A DNA stretch of 42,947 bases from contig NZ_JACTVI010000071.1 in NCBI RefSeq assembly GCF_014495685.1, forward strand, positions 1 through 42,947, in the 5' to 3' direction. The translations under genes and the position numbers were made by a program. Positions 23,992 through 32,642 of the stretch are shown here, one piece after another. The first letter of the stretch is position 1, and each line of letters starts with the position of its first letter. This stretch comes from Streptomyces sp. TRM68367 (GTDB taxonomy: Bacteria > Actinomycetota > Actinomycetes > Streptomycetales > Streptomycetaceae). The notes under the pieces were generated by a model. The model saw nothing but the letters and a program-made list of their open reading frames with translations. It did no database searches and had not been told where the DNA came from.

Positions 23992-25356
23992 TCACGCGCC
24001 GCTCTCCCGCAGCATGTCCTCACGCTCGACGATCTTCACGCGCTCACGTCCCTGCGGTTCGCCCAGCGCCTTCTCCGCGGCGTCCAGCTTGTACCAGCCC
24101 TCCCAGGTGGTGAAGCGGACCTCGCGCTCGGCGAGGAACGCGTCCACGGTCTCGGGTGCGGGCGAAGCGGGCGTGTGCAGACGGCCGTTCGCGTAGTCGT
24201 CCAGCAGGTTGGACACCGTCTCGTTGGCGTCGCCCTTGGTGTGGCCGATCAGACCCACGGGTCCGCGCCGGATCCAGCCGGTGACGTACGTCGACTGCAG
24301 GTGCTCACCGCTCTCCTGCACGACCCGGCCCCCCTCGTCCGGCACCGTGCCGGAGTCGATGTCCCAGGGCAGCTTGGGGAGTTTGTCGGAGAGGTAGCCC
24401 ACCGCGCGGTACACGGCACTGACGTCCCAGTCCTTGAACGTGCCCGTGCCCTTGACGTTGCCGGTGCCGTCGAGTTCGGTGCGCTCGGTGCGCAGGCCGA
24501 CGACCCTGCCGTCCTCGCCGAGGACCTCCGCCGGCGACTCGAAGAAGTGCAGGAACAGCTTGTGCGGCCGGTCGCCGACATCGCGGATCGCCCAGTTCTC
24601 CAGCGTCTTGGCGACCATGTCGGCCTGCTTGTTGCCGCGCCGGGTGGCGATCGAGCCCTCGTCGTAGTCGATGTCCTCCGGGTCGACGATCACCTCGATG
24701 TTGGGGGAGTGGTCCAGCTCCCGCAGCTCCATCGGGCTGAACTTCGCCTGCGCCGGGCCGCGGCGGCCGAACACGTGGATCTCCTTGGCCCGGTTGGCCT
24801 TCAGGCCCTCGTAGACGTTCGGCGGGATCTCCGTCGGCAGCAGCTCGTCCGCCGTCTTGGCCAGGACGCGCGCGATGTCCAGGGCGACGTTGCCGACGCC
24901 GAGCACCGCGACCTTCTCCGCCTCCAGCGGCCAGGTGCGCGGCACGTCCGGGTGACCGTCGTACCAGGAGACGAAGTCCGCGGCGCCGTACGAGCCGTCG
25001 AGGGCGATGCCGGGCAGGGACGGCGCCCGGTCGGCCATCGCGCCGGTGGCGAAGATCACTCCGTCGTAGAAGGCGCGCAGATCGTCCAGGCTGATGTCGG
25101 TGGGGTAGTCCACGTTGCCGAAGAGACGGATCTGCGGCTTGTCGAGGACCTGGTGCAGGGCCGTGATGATGCCCTTGATCCGCGGGTGGTCGGGCGCGAC
25201 GCCGTACCGGATCAGCCCGAACGGGGCCGGCATGCGCTCGAAGATGTCGATGGACACACCGGGGGCGGCGGCGACGTCGGACTTGAGCAGAGCGTCGGCG
25301 GCGTAGATCCCGGCGGGGCCGGACCCGACGATGGCTACCCGCAGGGGGCGGGGCAT
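23992..25356 (-). CDS. fprA: NADPH-ferredoxin reductase (FprA type)
   Basis: A 454-aa adrenodoxin-reductase-like flavoprotein that moves electrons from NADPH to ferredoxins, which in turn serve P450s and other enzymes. FAD loop GSGPAGIYAADALLK at residues 11-25, PFGLIRYGVAPDHPRIK, NADP Rossmann loop AVLGVGNVALDIARVL, FGRRGPAQAKFSP, and the C-terminal TGWIRRGPVGLIGHTKGDAN, which closes over FAD. The ATG at 25356 has GAAGGGAA upstream. An iron-box palindrome at 25406 suggests control by an IdeR/DmdR-type repressor. It may supply the P450 encoded at 35.6 kb. Confidence 0.93.
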   Translation of the reverse strand: MPRPLRVAIVGSGPAGIYAADALLKSDVAAAPGVSIDIFERMPAPFGLIRYGVAPDHPRIKGIITALHQVLDKPQIRLFGNVDYPTDISLDDLRAFYDGVIFATGAMADRAPSLPGIALDGSYGAADFVSWYDGHPDVPRTWPLEAEKVAVLGVGNVALDIARVLAKTADELLPTEIPPNVYEGLKANRAKEIHVFGRRGPAQAKFSPMELRELDHSPNIEVIVDPEDIDYDEGSIATRRGNKQADMVAKTLENWAIRDVGDRPHKLFLHFFESPAEVLGEDGRVVGLRTERTELDGTGNVKGTGTFKDWDVSAVYRAVGYLSDKLPKLPWDIDSGTVPDEGGRVVQESGEHLQSTYVTGWIRRGPVGLIGHTKGDANETVSNLLDDYANGRLHTPASPAPETVDAFLAEREVRFTTWEGWYKLDAAEKALGEPQGRERVKIVEREDMLRESGA

Positions 25357-25405
25357 GATCAGCTTCCCTTCGAGCGGTGACAGGCGACTCGATCAAGAAG
25401 CCTAA

Positions 25406-25423
25406 ACTAAGGCAAGCCTAAGT
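25406..25423. promoter_or_regulatory. Iron box (IdeR/DmdR-type operator) upstream of fprA
   Basis: ACTAAGGCAAGCCTAAGT is a near-palindrome closely matching the actinobacterial iron-box consensus (TWAGGTWAGSCTWACCTWA) shifted to AAGGC-AA-GCCT. It lies 50-67 bp upstream of the fprA start, in a promoter-like AT-rich patch, so fprA should be repressed by iron-loaded repressor. Confidence 0.7.
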
Positions 25424-25441
25424 TGGTACACGGGTCCGGTC

Positions 25442-25453
25442 TATGAGCTCATA
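25442..25453. other. AT-flanked palindrome TATGAGCTCATA
   Basis: A perfect 12-bp palindrome followed 10 bases later by another TTATGAGC half. It lies between two minus-strand genes, 58 bp past the stop of the sensor phosphatase gene and 19 bp from the iron box. It may be a second operator for fprA. Confidence 0.3.
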
Positions 25454-25510
25454 AGCGTGTTTTATGAGCAGCTCAGCGCCGAGCAGTCCCCGCCGCGGAC
25501 CGCCGCAGGC

Positions 25511-28261
25511 TCAGGGCAGCGGCTGCTCCGCCCAAATTACCTTCCCGGCCGGCAGATACCGGGTGCCCCAGCGCTCCGCGACCTGCGCCACGAGGAACAG
25601 GCCCCGCCCGCCCTCGTCCGTCATCGTCGCGTACCGCAGGTGCGGCGAGGTGCTGCTGCTGTCGAACACCTCGCAGATCAGTTTGCGGTCGCGCAGTATC
25701 CGCACCCGGATCGGGGCAACGCCGTAGCGGATCGCGTTGGTGACCAGCTCGCTCAGGATCAGCTCGGTGGTGAACGCCAGCTCGTCCAGCCCCCATATGG
25801 CCAGCTGCCGGGTCACCGCCGCCCGCACCTCGGCGACCGCCGACGGGTCGGACGGCACCGGCCACTCGGCGATCTGCTTGGCCGATAGCGCCCGGGTGCG
25901 CGCCACGATCAGGGCGATGTCGTCGACGGCCCGGGCCGGAAGCCGGGAGTCGAGGACGACCCGGCAGGTGTCCTCGGGGGAGTCACCGGCCCGTTCCAGC
26001 GCCTGCCGCAGCAGCTCCAGACCGACGTCGATGTCCCGCTCCCGGTCCTCGACCAGCCCGTCCGTGTACAGCACCAGCCGGCTGCCCTCGGCCAGCTCCA
26101 GCTCGGCCGTCTCGAACGGCAGACCGCCGAGCCCCAGCGGGGGACCGGCGGGTACCTCCGGGAACACCACACTGGCGTCGGGGTGGATCAGCGCCGGCGG
26201 CGGATGACCGGCGCGAGCCACCGTGCAGCGCCGGGACACCGGGTCGTACACCGCGTACAGACAGGTCGCCCCGATGACCGGCGCGCTGCCGCCCTTCTCC
26301 GTCTCGTCCTGGTCGATGCGGGCCACCAACTCGTCCAGCAGGGCGAGGAGTTCGTCGGGCGGCAGGTCGAGCGCGGAGAAGTTGTGCACCGCGGTGCGCA
26401 GCCGCCCCATCGTGGCCGCGGCGTGCAGCCCGTGCCCGACGACATCGCCCACCACGAGCGCCACGCGCGCACCGGACAGCGGCAGAACGTCGAACCAGTC
26501 GCCGCCCACGCCGGCCTGCGCGGGCAGATAGCGGTAGGCGACGTCCAGGGCGCCCTGCGCGGGCAGACTGCGGGGCAGCAGACTGCGCTGCAGCGTCACC
26601 GCCATGCTGTGCTCGCGCGTGTAGCGGCGCGCGTTGTCGATCGAGACCGCGGCCCGGGCGACCAGCTCCTCCGCCAGCGCCAGCTCGTCCGTGTCGAACG
26701 GCTCCGGCTTCTCGGAGCGCAAGAAACTGACCACACCCAGCACCTGCGCGCCGGCCCGCAGCGGCACCGTGATCAGCGAGTGGATGCCGTACTCCATGAT
26801 CTGCCCGGACCGCTCGAAGTCCTGCGCACGCCAGCCCGGGGCCTCACTGAGCCGCGGCTCCAGCACGGCCTGGCCCGTGGCGAGACTGCGGGCCTGGGGC
26901 GAGGAGCCGACGAACCGGATCTTCTCGGCCACGGGATACAGGGGAGCGTCCTTGCGGATCCCGCTCAGTGCCGTACGGCACAGCGCGGCCGCCGCGTCCG
27001 GCTGCCCGCCGCTGATCACCGGCTCGAACAGGTCCACCGCCACGAAATCGGCGAACCGCGGCACGGCCAGCTCCGCCAGCTCCTCGGCGGTACGGGTCAC
27101 ATCCAGGCCCGTGCCGATGGCCACCCCGGCGTCGTACAGCATGTTGAGCCGCTCCCGCGCCGCCTCCGCCCGGCCGGACAGGGCCCGCAGCTCCGTGGAG
27201 TCGCGCACGGTGGCGACGGAGCCGGGCGGCCCGCCGGCGACGTGGGTCGGCCGCTGGTTGACCGCCAGCAGCCGGTCCCCGACCCGGTGCACCTCGTCCG
27301 TCACGACCCGCCCCGACGCCAGCAGGTCTGCGGTCCCCGGGGCGAGACCGAGGTCGAGCACCTGCCGGCCCTCGGCGTCGGCGGGCAGGTCGAGCAGGCG
27401 GTGCGCCTCGTCGTTGGCGAGCAGCAGGCTGCCCCCGCCGCCGACGATGACCACTCCCTCCCGTACGGAGTGCAGCACCGCGTCGTGGTGCTCGTACATC
27501 CGGGTCATCTCGCGCGGGCCGAGACCGTGGGTCTGGCGCAGCAGCCTTCTGCTGACCAGAGCCGCGCCTGCCATGGCGAGGGCCAGGGCGGCGGCCGCGG
27601 CGGCCAGGACGACCGGCAGCTGCCGGTCGACGGCGCCGCCGACGTGCTCGGTCGTGATGCCCGCCGAAACCAGGCCCACCACCGAGCCGTCGGGCGCCTT
27701 CACCGGCACCACGGCCTGCACCAGCGGGCCGATCGTCCCGTCGATCTCCTCGGTCAGGGGACGCCCGGCCAGCGCGGGCCCGATGTCCCCGACGAACTTC
27801 TTGCCGATGCGGTCCCGCTTCGGGTGGGTGTAGCGGATGCCGTCGGTGTTCATCACGACGACGAAGTCCACCGGGGCCTGCCGCCGGGCTGCCTCCGCCC
27901 GTGGCTGGAGCACCCGCGTGGGATCCGGGCTGCGCAGCGCCTCCCGGATGCCGGGCGCGTTGGCGAAGGTCTCGGCGACGGCGAGGGAACGGTTGCGGGC
28001 CTCCTTCGTGGTGTCGTGCCGCGCCTGCAGCACCAGCGCCACCACCGCGGCCACGACCAGCAGCAGCACCATCACCACATGCAGTACGAACACCTGACCG
28101 GCGACACTGCGCCCACCGAACACGGACCGCAGCCCCGCCGCCGGATGCCACCGCGACAGGCAGGCCCCCCGCCCCGGGAGCGGACCGCGCCGTGCCTTGT
28201 CGGCCTCCGTCCCGCGAGCGCTGCCGGACGTGCGCCGCTCGCGCCGCAAGAGTCGGACCAT
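25511..28261 (-). CDS. Sensor protein with SpoIIE phosphatase and RsbW-like kinase domains
   Basis: A 916-aa single polypeptide. Order: transmembrane helix at about 57-79 (VFVLHVVMVLLLVVAAVVAL); CitA/DcuS-like extracytoplasmic sensor at about 85-205 (RSLAVAETFANAPGIREALR, TDGIRYTHP); second helix at about 208-230; PAS at about 245-360; GAF at about 375-545; SpoIIE PP2C domain at about 560-770 (VGGDWFDVLPL, VGDVVGHG, YTDGLVEDRERDID, AVDDIALIVAR); and a HATPase_c anti-sigma kinase-like domain at about 790-912 (ELILSELVTNAIRYG, DEGGRGLFLVAQ). It could both phosphorylate and dephosphorylate partner-switch proteins in response to an external signal. Streptomyces has many such fusions; the ligand is unknown. 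Confidence 0.9.
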   Translation of the reverse strand: MVRLLRRERRTSGSARGTEADKARRGPLPGRGACLSRWHPAAGLRSVFGGRSVAGQVFVLHVVMVLLLVVAAVVALVLQARHDTTKEARNRSLAVAETFANAPGIREALRSPDPTRVLQPRAEAARRQAPVDFVVVMNTDGIRYTHPKRDRIGKKFVGDIGPALAGRPLTEEIDGTIGPLVQAVVPVKAPDGSVVGLVSAGITTEHVGGAVDRQLPVVLAAAAAALALAMAGAALVSRRLLRQTHGLGPREMTRMYEHHDAVLHSVREGVVIVGGGGSLLLANDEAHRLLDLPADAEGRQVLDLGLAPGTADLLASGRVVTDEVHRVGDRLLAVNQRPTHVAGGPPGSVATVRDSTELRALSGRAEAARERLNMLYDAGVAIGTGLDVTRTAEELAELAVPRFADFVAVDLFEPVISGGQPDAAAALCRTALSGIRKDAPLYPVAEKIRFVGSSPQARSLATGQAVLEPRLSEAPGWRAQDFERSGQIMEYGIHSLITVPLRAGAQVLGVVSFLRSEKPEPFDTDELALAEELVARAAVSIDNARRYTREHSMAVTLQRSLLPRSLPAQGALDVAYRYLPAQAGVGGDWFDVLPLSGARVALVVGDVVGHGLHAAATMGRLRTAVHNFSALDLPPDELLALLDELVARIDQDETEKGGSAPVIGATCLYAVYDPVSRRCTVARAGHPPPALIHPDASVVFPEVPAGPPLGLGGLPFETAELELAEGSRLVLYTDGLVEDRERDIDVGLELLRQALERAGDSPEDTCRVVLDSRLPARAVDDIALIVARTRALSAKQIAEWPVPSDPSAVAEVRAAVTRQLAIWGLDELAFTTELILSELVTNAIRYGVAPIRVRILRDRKLICEVFDSSSTSPHLRYATMTDEGGRGLFLVAQVAERWGTRYLPAGKVIWAEQPLP

Positions 28262-28379
28262 GTGCCAATGTCTACACTGCCAGGCCTCGTGAGGCGAGGG
28301 GCGTCACGCAGGGTGGCAGCGGTCCGCCCGACGGCACCCGCCCGGACGGACGGCACGCCGAGCGGCCTGCCGCCGGGCG

Positions 28380-28925
28380 TCAGTCACCCAGGGAGCGGGC
28401 GAGCTCCGTCGTGGCCCGCTCGATCTCGCTGTCCCCGTCGGCCAGCAGCCGCGGCAGGTCGCCGCGCCGGGCACGCACGGCCTGCCGTGCCGCCCGCTCC
28501 CACACCACGTGGTTCTCGCGGTGATTGAGCAGCTTCGGATACACGGCGGCGGTGTTCTCCCACTGCCGGGCATCCGCGATGGACTTGAGCAGCTGGATGA
28601 TCTGCGCCCGGCACGTCACCTTCGGCAGTTGCGCCAGTTCCCACAGGAACGGCACCGTGGCCGCCGTCGCCTGCTCCACGACGAAGCCGTACTGGCAGAT
28701 GCGCTCCCGCAGATCGGCGAGGGCGGCCCGGGCGGTGTCGGCGTCACCCCACGCTATGCCGTTGAGCAGCAGGGGGATCGCCGCGGCGCAGCCGGTGGAG
28801 TCCTTGATCCGGCCCCAGGGCACCTGGCCCACCGCCACGAGCGGCGAAGGCCTGGCTGCGCCGGCCGGGGGCAGGTCACTGTCGGGGCGCTCGGTACACG
28901 GCTGCTCGGTCGAAGCGCTGCGCAT
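28380..28925 (-). CDS. HEAT-repeat-like hypothetical protein
   Basis: A 181-aa helical protein. WGRIKDSTGCAAAIPLLLNG, DTARAALADLRERICQYGFV, ATAATVPFLWELAQLP and AQIIQLLKSIADAR are consistent with three or four HEAT-like helical hairpins, a type common in Streptomyces and often used for protein binding. The Ala/Pro-rich first 35 residues look disordered. The ATG at 28925 has GGAAAGG about nine bases upstream. It probably forms an operon with the small gene starting at 29195. Function unknown. Confidence 0.75.
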   Translation of the reverse strand: MRSASTEQPCTERPDSDLPPAGAARPSPLVAVGQVPWGRIKDSTGCAAAIPLLLNGIAWGDADTARAALADLRERICQYGFVVEQATAATVPFLWELAQLPKVTCRAQIIQLLKSIADARQWENTAAVYPKLLNHRENHVVWERAARQAVRARRGDLPRLLADGDSEIERATTELARSLGD

Positions 28926-28952
28926 GGCGGGATGCCTTTCCGCGGCAGTCTG

Positions 28953-29195
28953 TCAGGTTGGTGGGAGCCCGAGCCGGATCTCCGGCCCGGGTGCGGTCCG
29001 GGGCGCCGCGTGCGTCGCGGCGCCGGCGGCCGGCTCGGTGATCACCAGAGCGGCGCCACTTCGCACCTCCGGTTCCCGCACGGGCCGCGCCCCCGTACGC
29101 GGCCCGTGCCGGAGCGCGCCCCCGCTGCCGGGCCCACCCGCGAGTGCCACGGCCCTGATCTGCGGCCGGAGCACATTGAGCGCAGGTGACGACAC
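28953..29195 (-). CDS. Possible small protein, 80 aa
   Basis: An open frame from a GTG at 29195 with GGGGAG five bases before it, encoding (V)SSPALNVLRPQIRAVALAG followed by a Gly/Arg/Pro/Ala-rich region ending GPEIRLGLPPT. The composition is low in hydrophobics and close to what random high-GC frames give, so the main support is the ribosome-binding site and its position: 27 bp before the HEAT-like gene and facing the 20-bp palindrome. I do not recognise it. Confidence 0.4.
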   Translation of the reverse strand: MSSPALNVLRPQIRAVALAGGPGSGGALRHGPRTGARPVREPEVRSGAALVITEPAAGAATHAAPRTAPGPEIRLGLPPT

Positions 29196-29275
29196 GGCTT
29201 CTCCCCGATGCGACGTCAGGAAATGGCGGCAACAACGTGGGTTGACGCCGGGGCTATTATCCACGCTGACGGCGC

Positions 29276-29295
29276 TCTCGTGCAATTGCACGAGA
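29276..29295. promoter_or_regulatory. Perfect 20-bp palindrome, candidate operator of the DUF397/XRE locus
   Basis: TCTCGTGCAATTGCACGAGA is a perfect dyad between the divergent starts at 29195 (minus) and 29411 (plus). Two further half-site-like copies (ATTGCGTGA, ATTCGAGTGG) follow immediately at 29297-29316, suggesting cooperative binding by the XRE regulator encoded downstream. Confidence 0.6.
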
Positions 29296-29410
29296 AATTG
29301 CGTGAATTCGAGTGGGGTGGCCGAGGCTCATGGGCCGCGGCCGTCCCCTCTGTACGGCCGGGCACACGCGCCCGCGCACGGCGGGGAACGTGGACAGCAA
29401 GGAGACTGCG

Positions 29411-29641
29411 GTGCCACCAGTACGGAACGGAGTGCAGGCCAGCTCGCTGGACGCCTGCTGGATCAAGAGTCGGCACAGCAACGCCGAGGGCAACTGCGTC
29501 GAGGTCGCCGCCCTGGTCGGCGGGGGCATCGCGATGCGCAACTCCCGTGACCCCGACGGCCCCGCGCTCGTCTACACCCCGGCGGAGGTGGCGGCCTTCC
29601 TGGCCGGAGCGAAGGACGGAGAGTTCGACCACCTCTTGTGA
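29411..29641 (+). CDS. DUF397 domain protein
   Basis: A 76-aa protein with the DUF397 pattern: WIKSRHSNAEGNCVEVAAL then GIAMRNSRDPDGPALVYTPA and EVAAFLAGAKDGEFDHL. DUF397 proteins are small partners of XRE-DUF5753 regulators in Streptomyces and are proposed to form antagonist or toxin-antitoxin-like pairs linked to development (WhiJ-type loci). The GTG at 29411 is favoured because AAGGAGA lies about six bases upstream. The XRE gene follows 118 bp later on the same strand. Confidence 0.88.
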   Translation: MPPVRNGVQASSLDACWIKSRHSNAEGNCVEVAALVGGGIAMRNSRDPDGPALVYTPAEVAAFLAGAKDGEFDHLL

Positions 29642-29759
29642 GGTCCCTTTGAGGCACCGGCGCGGGCTCCAACTGGCCCGTGGCCGACGGGGGATGCGTC
29701 GACGCCCGGCGGGGTGCGATAGTGTAAATCGCCCTTGTGCCGGTCTGCTGGGAGTCAGG

Positions 29760-30683
29760 ATGTCTGCCGCGTCACATCGCATCTCCCGTCTGGAACCCTA
29801 TCTCGACCGGCCCGAGCCCGCTCCGACTCTGCTGAAGATGCTGGTCGGCGTGCAGTTGGCGGGTTTCCGCGAGGATGCGGGGCTGGCGCAGGACCAGGCG
29901 GCGCGCGTCGTCGGTTTCAGTGCGGCGAAGCTGTCCCGCATCGAGTCGGGCAAGGGCCGCCGCCCGCCGTCGGAGAGCGACGTGCGCGCGCTGCTGCGGC
30001 TGTACGGCACCGAGGAGTACGAGGCCTCCGTGCTGCTCAAACTCCTCCAGCGGGCCGGCGAGCCCGGCTGGTGGCAGCGCTACGACAAGCGGCTGATGCC
30101 CGAGTGGTTCGACCGGCTGGTGGGACTGCAGGAGGCGGCCGCCACCATCCGTACCTTCGAGATCCAGTACGTCCCCGGCCTGCTCCAGACACCCGAGTAC
30201 ACCCGCGCCGTGGTGGAGCGCGGCCTGCCGAACGCACCGGCCGCCGAGGTGCGCCGACGCGTCGAACTGCGCACTCGCCGCGCGGAGCTGCTGCTGCGGG
30301 CGGACGCCCCGCAACTATGGGCGGTGATCGACGAATCGGTCCTGCTCCGGGTCCTGGGCAGCCGCGAGATCATGCGCGAGCAGCTCGCCCACCTCGTCGA
30401 CATAACCGGCCGCCCGAACGTGACGGTGCAGATCGTACCGCTGGACGTCACCAACGCCTCGGCGCCCGCGATCCCCGTCACCTATCTGCGCTTCGGCGGC
30501 CTCGACCTGCCCGACGTGGTCTACCTGGAGCACATCAGGAGCGCGAACTTCCTGGAGGACCGGGACGAGACGGAGGAGTACCGGCTCGCGCTGGACCGGC
30601 TCGGCGACGAGGCCCTCACCCCGCGCGAGTCCCTGGACCTGCTGCGCAACACGATGAAGAGCCGCTACACCGCGGCCACTTGA
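29760..30683 (+). CDS. XRE family regulator with DUF5753 domain (WhiJ-like)
   Basis: A 307-aa protein. The helix-turn-helix occupies about residues 30-75 (LAGFREDAGLAQDQAARVVG, FSAAKLSRIESGKGRRPP). A DUF5753 domain follows (YVPGLLQTPEYTRAVVERGL, LWAVIDESVLLRVLGSREIM, VTVQIVPLDV, LPDVVYLEHI), thought to sense a ligand or the DUF397 partner. The ATG at 29760 has GGGAG about five bases upstream. With the DUF397 gene it makes the standard pair; the third usual member, an AbaA-like ATPase, is absent here. A terminator hairpin follows directly. Confidence 0.92.
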   Translation: MSAASHRISRLEPYLDRPEPAPTLLKMLVGVQLAGFREDAGLAQDQAARVVGFSAAKLSRIESGKGRRPPSESDVRALLRLYGTEEYEASVLLKLLQRAGEPGWWQRYDKRLMPEWFDRLVGLQEAAATIRTFEIQYVPGLLQTPEYTRAVVERGLPNAPAAEVRRRVELRTRRAELLLRADAPQLWAVIDESVLLRVLGSREIMREQLAHLVDITGRPNVTVQIVPLDVTNASAPAIPVTYLRFGGLDLPDVVYLEHIRSANFLEDRDETEEYRLALDRLGDEALTPRESLDLLRNTMKSRYTAAT

Positions 30684-30686
30684 GTA

Positions 30687-30715
30687 CCGGGCGGCCCATC
30701 GCGCGGGGCGCCCGG
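30687..30715. terminator. Bidirectional hairpin between convergent genes
   Basis: CCGGGCGGCCC (30687-30697) pairs with GGGGCGCCCGG (30705-30715) over 11 positions with one mismatch and a seven-base loop. It sits between the XRE stop (30683) and the convergent methyltransferase stop (30731). Confidence 0.7.
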
Positions 30716-30730
30716 AACCCCTTGGGCGGG

Positions 30731-31552
30731 TCAGCCGACCGGGATCCGCCCCACGCCGCCGAACTCGATCCACTCGTGCGTGAGCTGACGGGGCGCCACC
30801 TCCGAGTCCGGACGCCAGGTGGACACCTCCACCAGACCCGGCTCCAGGATCTCGAGCCCCCCGAACAACTCGGCCACGTCCTTCTGCTCACGCACCCGGC
30901 CCCAATGCCCCTGCGTGGCCTGGTCCATGAAGTTGGTGACGAATTCGCGGACCTCGGGATCCTCGCTGACCAGCTGGCACATCACCAGAACGCTGCCCGG
31001 CACCAGCCGCTCCCGCACCTGGCGCACCACCGCGAGCGGACCGTCGGTGTCGCTGTCCGGGATGCAGTGGAACACCGAGTTGAACAGCACGCACACCGGC
31101 TGCGAGAAGTCGATGAGCCGCTCGGTCTCGGGGTGCATGAAGATCACGTCGGTGTCGCGCATGTCGGCCTGGATGACGGCGGTGCGCTCATCCTGTTCGA
31201 GCAGCGCGCGGCCGTGCACCAGCACCATCGGGTCGTTGTCGACGTACACCACGTGCGTGCCCGGGCCGATCTGCTGGGCGACCTGGTGCACGTTGTCCTG
31301 GGTCGGCAGCCCTGATCCGTGGTCCAGGAACTGGCGGATGCCGTACTCCTCGGCGAGCGTCCGGACGACCCGCTGCAGGAAGCGCCGGTTGTTCACGGCG
31401 AGGCGGCGCGTGCTGGGCACGACCTTGTCGAGCTCCTCGCACGCCGCCCGGTCAGCCGCGTAGTTGTCCTTGCCGCCCAGATAGTGGTCGTACATGCGCG
31501 CGGCCGTCGGCACGGTGGCGTCGATCTGTGTGGACAGCTTGTCGGTGTGCAT
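30731..31552 (-). CDS. SAM-dependent methyltransferase, SAV2177/DUF574 type
   Basis: A 273-aa protein of the Methyltransf_19 family, abundant in Streptomyces: AARMYDHYLGGKDNYAADR at the start (the diagnostic YDYxLGGKDNF-like motif), NRRFLQRVVRTLAEEYGIRQ, FLDHGSGLPTQDNVHQVAQ (SAM loop), VVYVDNDPMVLVHGRALL and VCVLFNSVFHCIPD. The ATG at 31552 has GGGGGAA upstream and gives the usual MHTDKLS.IDATVPTAARMYD start. The targets of this family are largely unknown. These genes often lie near XRE/DUF397 loci, as here. Confidence 0.9.
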   Translation of the reverse strand: MHTDKLSTQIDATVPTAARMYDHYLGGKDNYAADRAACEELDKVVPSTRRLAVNNRRFLQRVVRTLAEEYGIRQFLDHGSGLPTQDNVHQVAQQIGPGTHVVYVDNDPMVLVHGRALLEQDERTAVIQADMRDTDVIFMHPETERLIDFSQPVCVLFNSVFHCIPDSDTDGPLAVVRQVRERLVPGSVLVMCQLVSEDPEVREFVTNFMDQATQGHWGRVREQKDVAELFGGLEILEPGLVEVSTWRPDSEVAPRQLTHEWIEFGGVGRIPVG

Positions 31553-31729
31553 CGTTCCCCCAGCGAAGTGCCGCGCCAACTGGACTGGCCTGACAGGGAG
31601 TCCATCCTAGAGATCCCGGCTCCACCGGTGCCAGCCCACCGACGAACCGTTCCCCCTTCGAGGACCTGCGCGAACGGGGCCGGGCCCGTCGCCGGCGCCA
31701 CGGGTGGCCGGGCGCGGCACGTCGCATAC

Positions 31730-32205
31730 CGCTTCGTCACCGAATGGGGCAAGACCAGCAGCGGTCAGGTGGGGCGCCCCGGCACGGTCCTGAAGGTGGC
31801 CCGGACCGGTCCGGCCGGGCTCGGCATCGAGATTCACATCGACTACGTCGCCGTGTGCGCCGTCGACCTGGCGGGCACGGCCCGGGTCCGGCTGGTCGAG
31901 CACGTCGACAACCGCGGCACGCCGCCCTCGGAGGTACGGCGCGTGCGGCCGGGCTCGCGACCCGCGCCATCGCCTCGGCGGCCGAACAGGAGCTGACGCC
32001 GGTCGGCGCGCACGTCGCCCTGCCCGGCCTGGTCAGCGGGGGCACCGTGCGCCAGGCCCCCAACCTCGGCTGGACGCGGGTCGCCGTGGAGGGCCTGTTC
32101 GCGCAGGCCCTCTCCGCGCTGCGCCCCACCCGCCGGGCCCTGCCGGTCAGCTCCGACAACGAGGCCAACGTGGCCGCCCTCGCGGAGCTGTGGTTCGGAG
32201 CCCGA
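31730..32205 (+). pseudogene. ROK family regulator/sugar kinase, truncated at both ends
   Basis: FVTEWGKTSSGQVGRPGTVL, GLGIEIHIDYVAVCAVDLAG and VRLVEHVDNRGTPPSEV in one frame are followed, after a shift near 31940, by AIASAAEQELTPVGAHVALP, GLVSGGTVRQAPNLGW and VSSDNEANVAALAELWFGA. This is a NagC/XylR-type ROK protein: the DNEANVAALAE segment is diagnostic. The helix-turn-helix head and the C-terminal zinc-binding GCLE region are lost. It lies convergent to a GH1 beta-glucosidase gene, so it may be the remains of that locus's sugar-responsive repressor. Confidence 0.75.
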
Positions 32206-32642
32206 GGATGTGCGCAGCGCCCCGGCGTTCCGGTCGCGGGGTGGGTTGCCGATCCGGCGCCCGGCCGGAGGCGGCGGCTGCCGGTCTGCAGCCCGGTACG
32301 CTCCGCCGACCACCGCTCCGCAGCGGGAGCACGGGGCCGCCCACCCACGGCGTCGACGCGCTCCGACGGCCTGTCGCTCGCAACAGGCCTAGCGGTCAGC
32401 CTGTGCTCTTCCGGCGGCATCGGTTGGCTCGCCGTGCCGGCAGCGGTGCCCGGCCCGCCGATCCGGCACCACCGGTCGGCACCCGCCCCGGCGCCATCGG
32501 GTGACCCCGGAATTCCTGCATCACCCGTCGGCGTGCCGCCAGTTCCCTCCTCGACGCCCCACCGCCCCGCAGCATCGGGCGGCGCAGTACGGCCCGGCGG
32601 CTCCGCCTGCGGCGTCTCACCGCCCTTCACCCGCTCCCGCGG
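32206..32642. other. Gene-free stretch after the ROK relic
   Basis: About 430 bp of very GC-rich DNA. Open frames cross it, but none has family likeness, a ribosome-binding site or a coherent composition. I see no repeat or hairpin that stands out. It is probably decayed sequence left when the ROK gene's 3' half was lost. Confidence 0.5.

Noticed and set aside
26183..28528. A 781-aa plus-strand frame opposite the sensor phosphatase
   Set aside because: Same reason: a GC-bias shadow of a gene with five recognisable domains.
30731..31552. The SAV2177-type methyltransferase, or those at 34.8 and 37.7 kb, as the missing graspetide methyltransferase
   Set aside because: None shows PIMT-type sequence, and all lie 14 kb or more away on unrelated transcripts.
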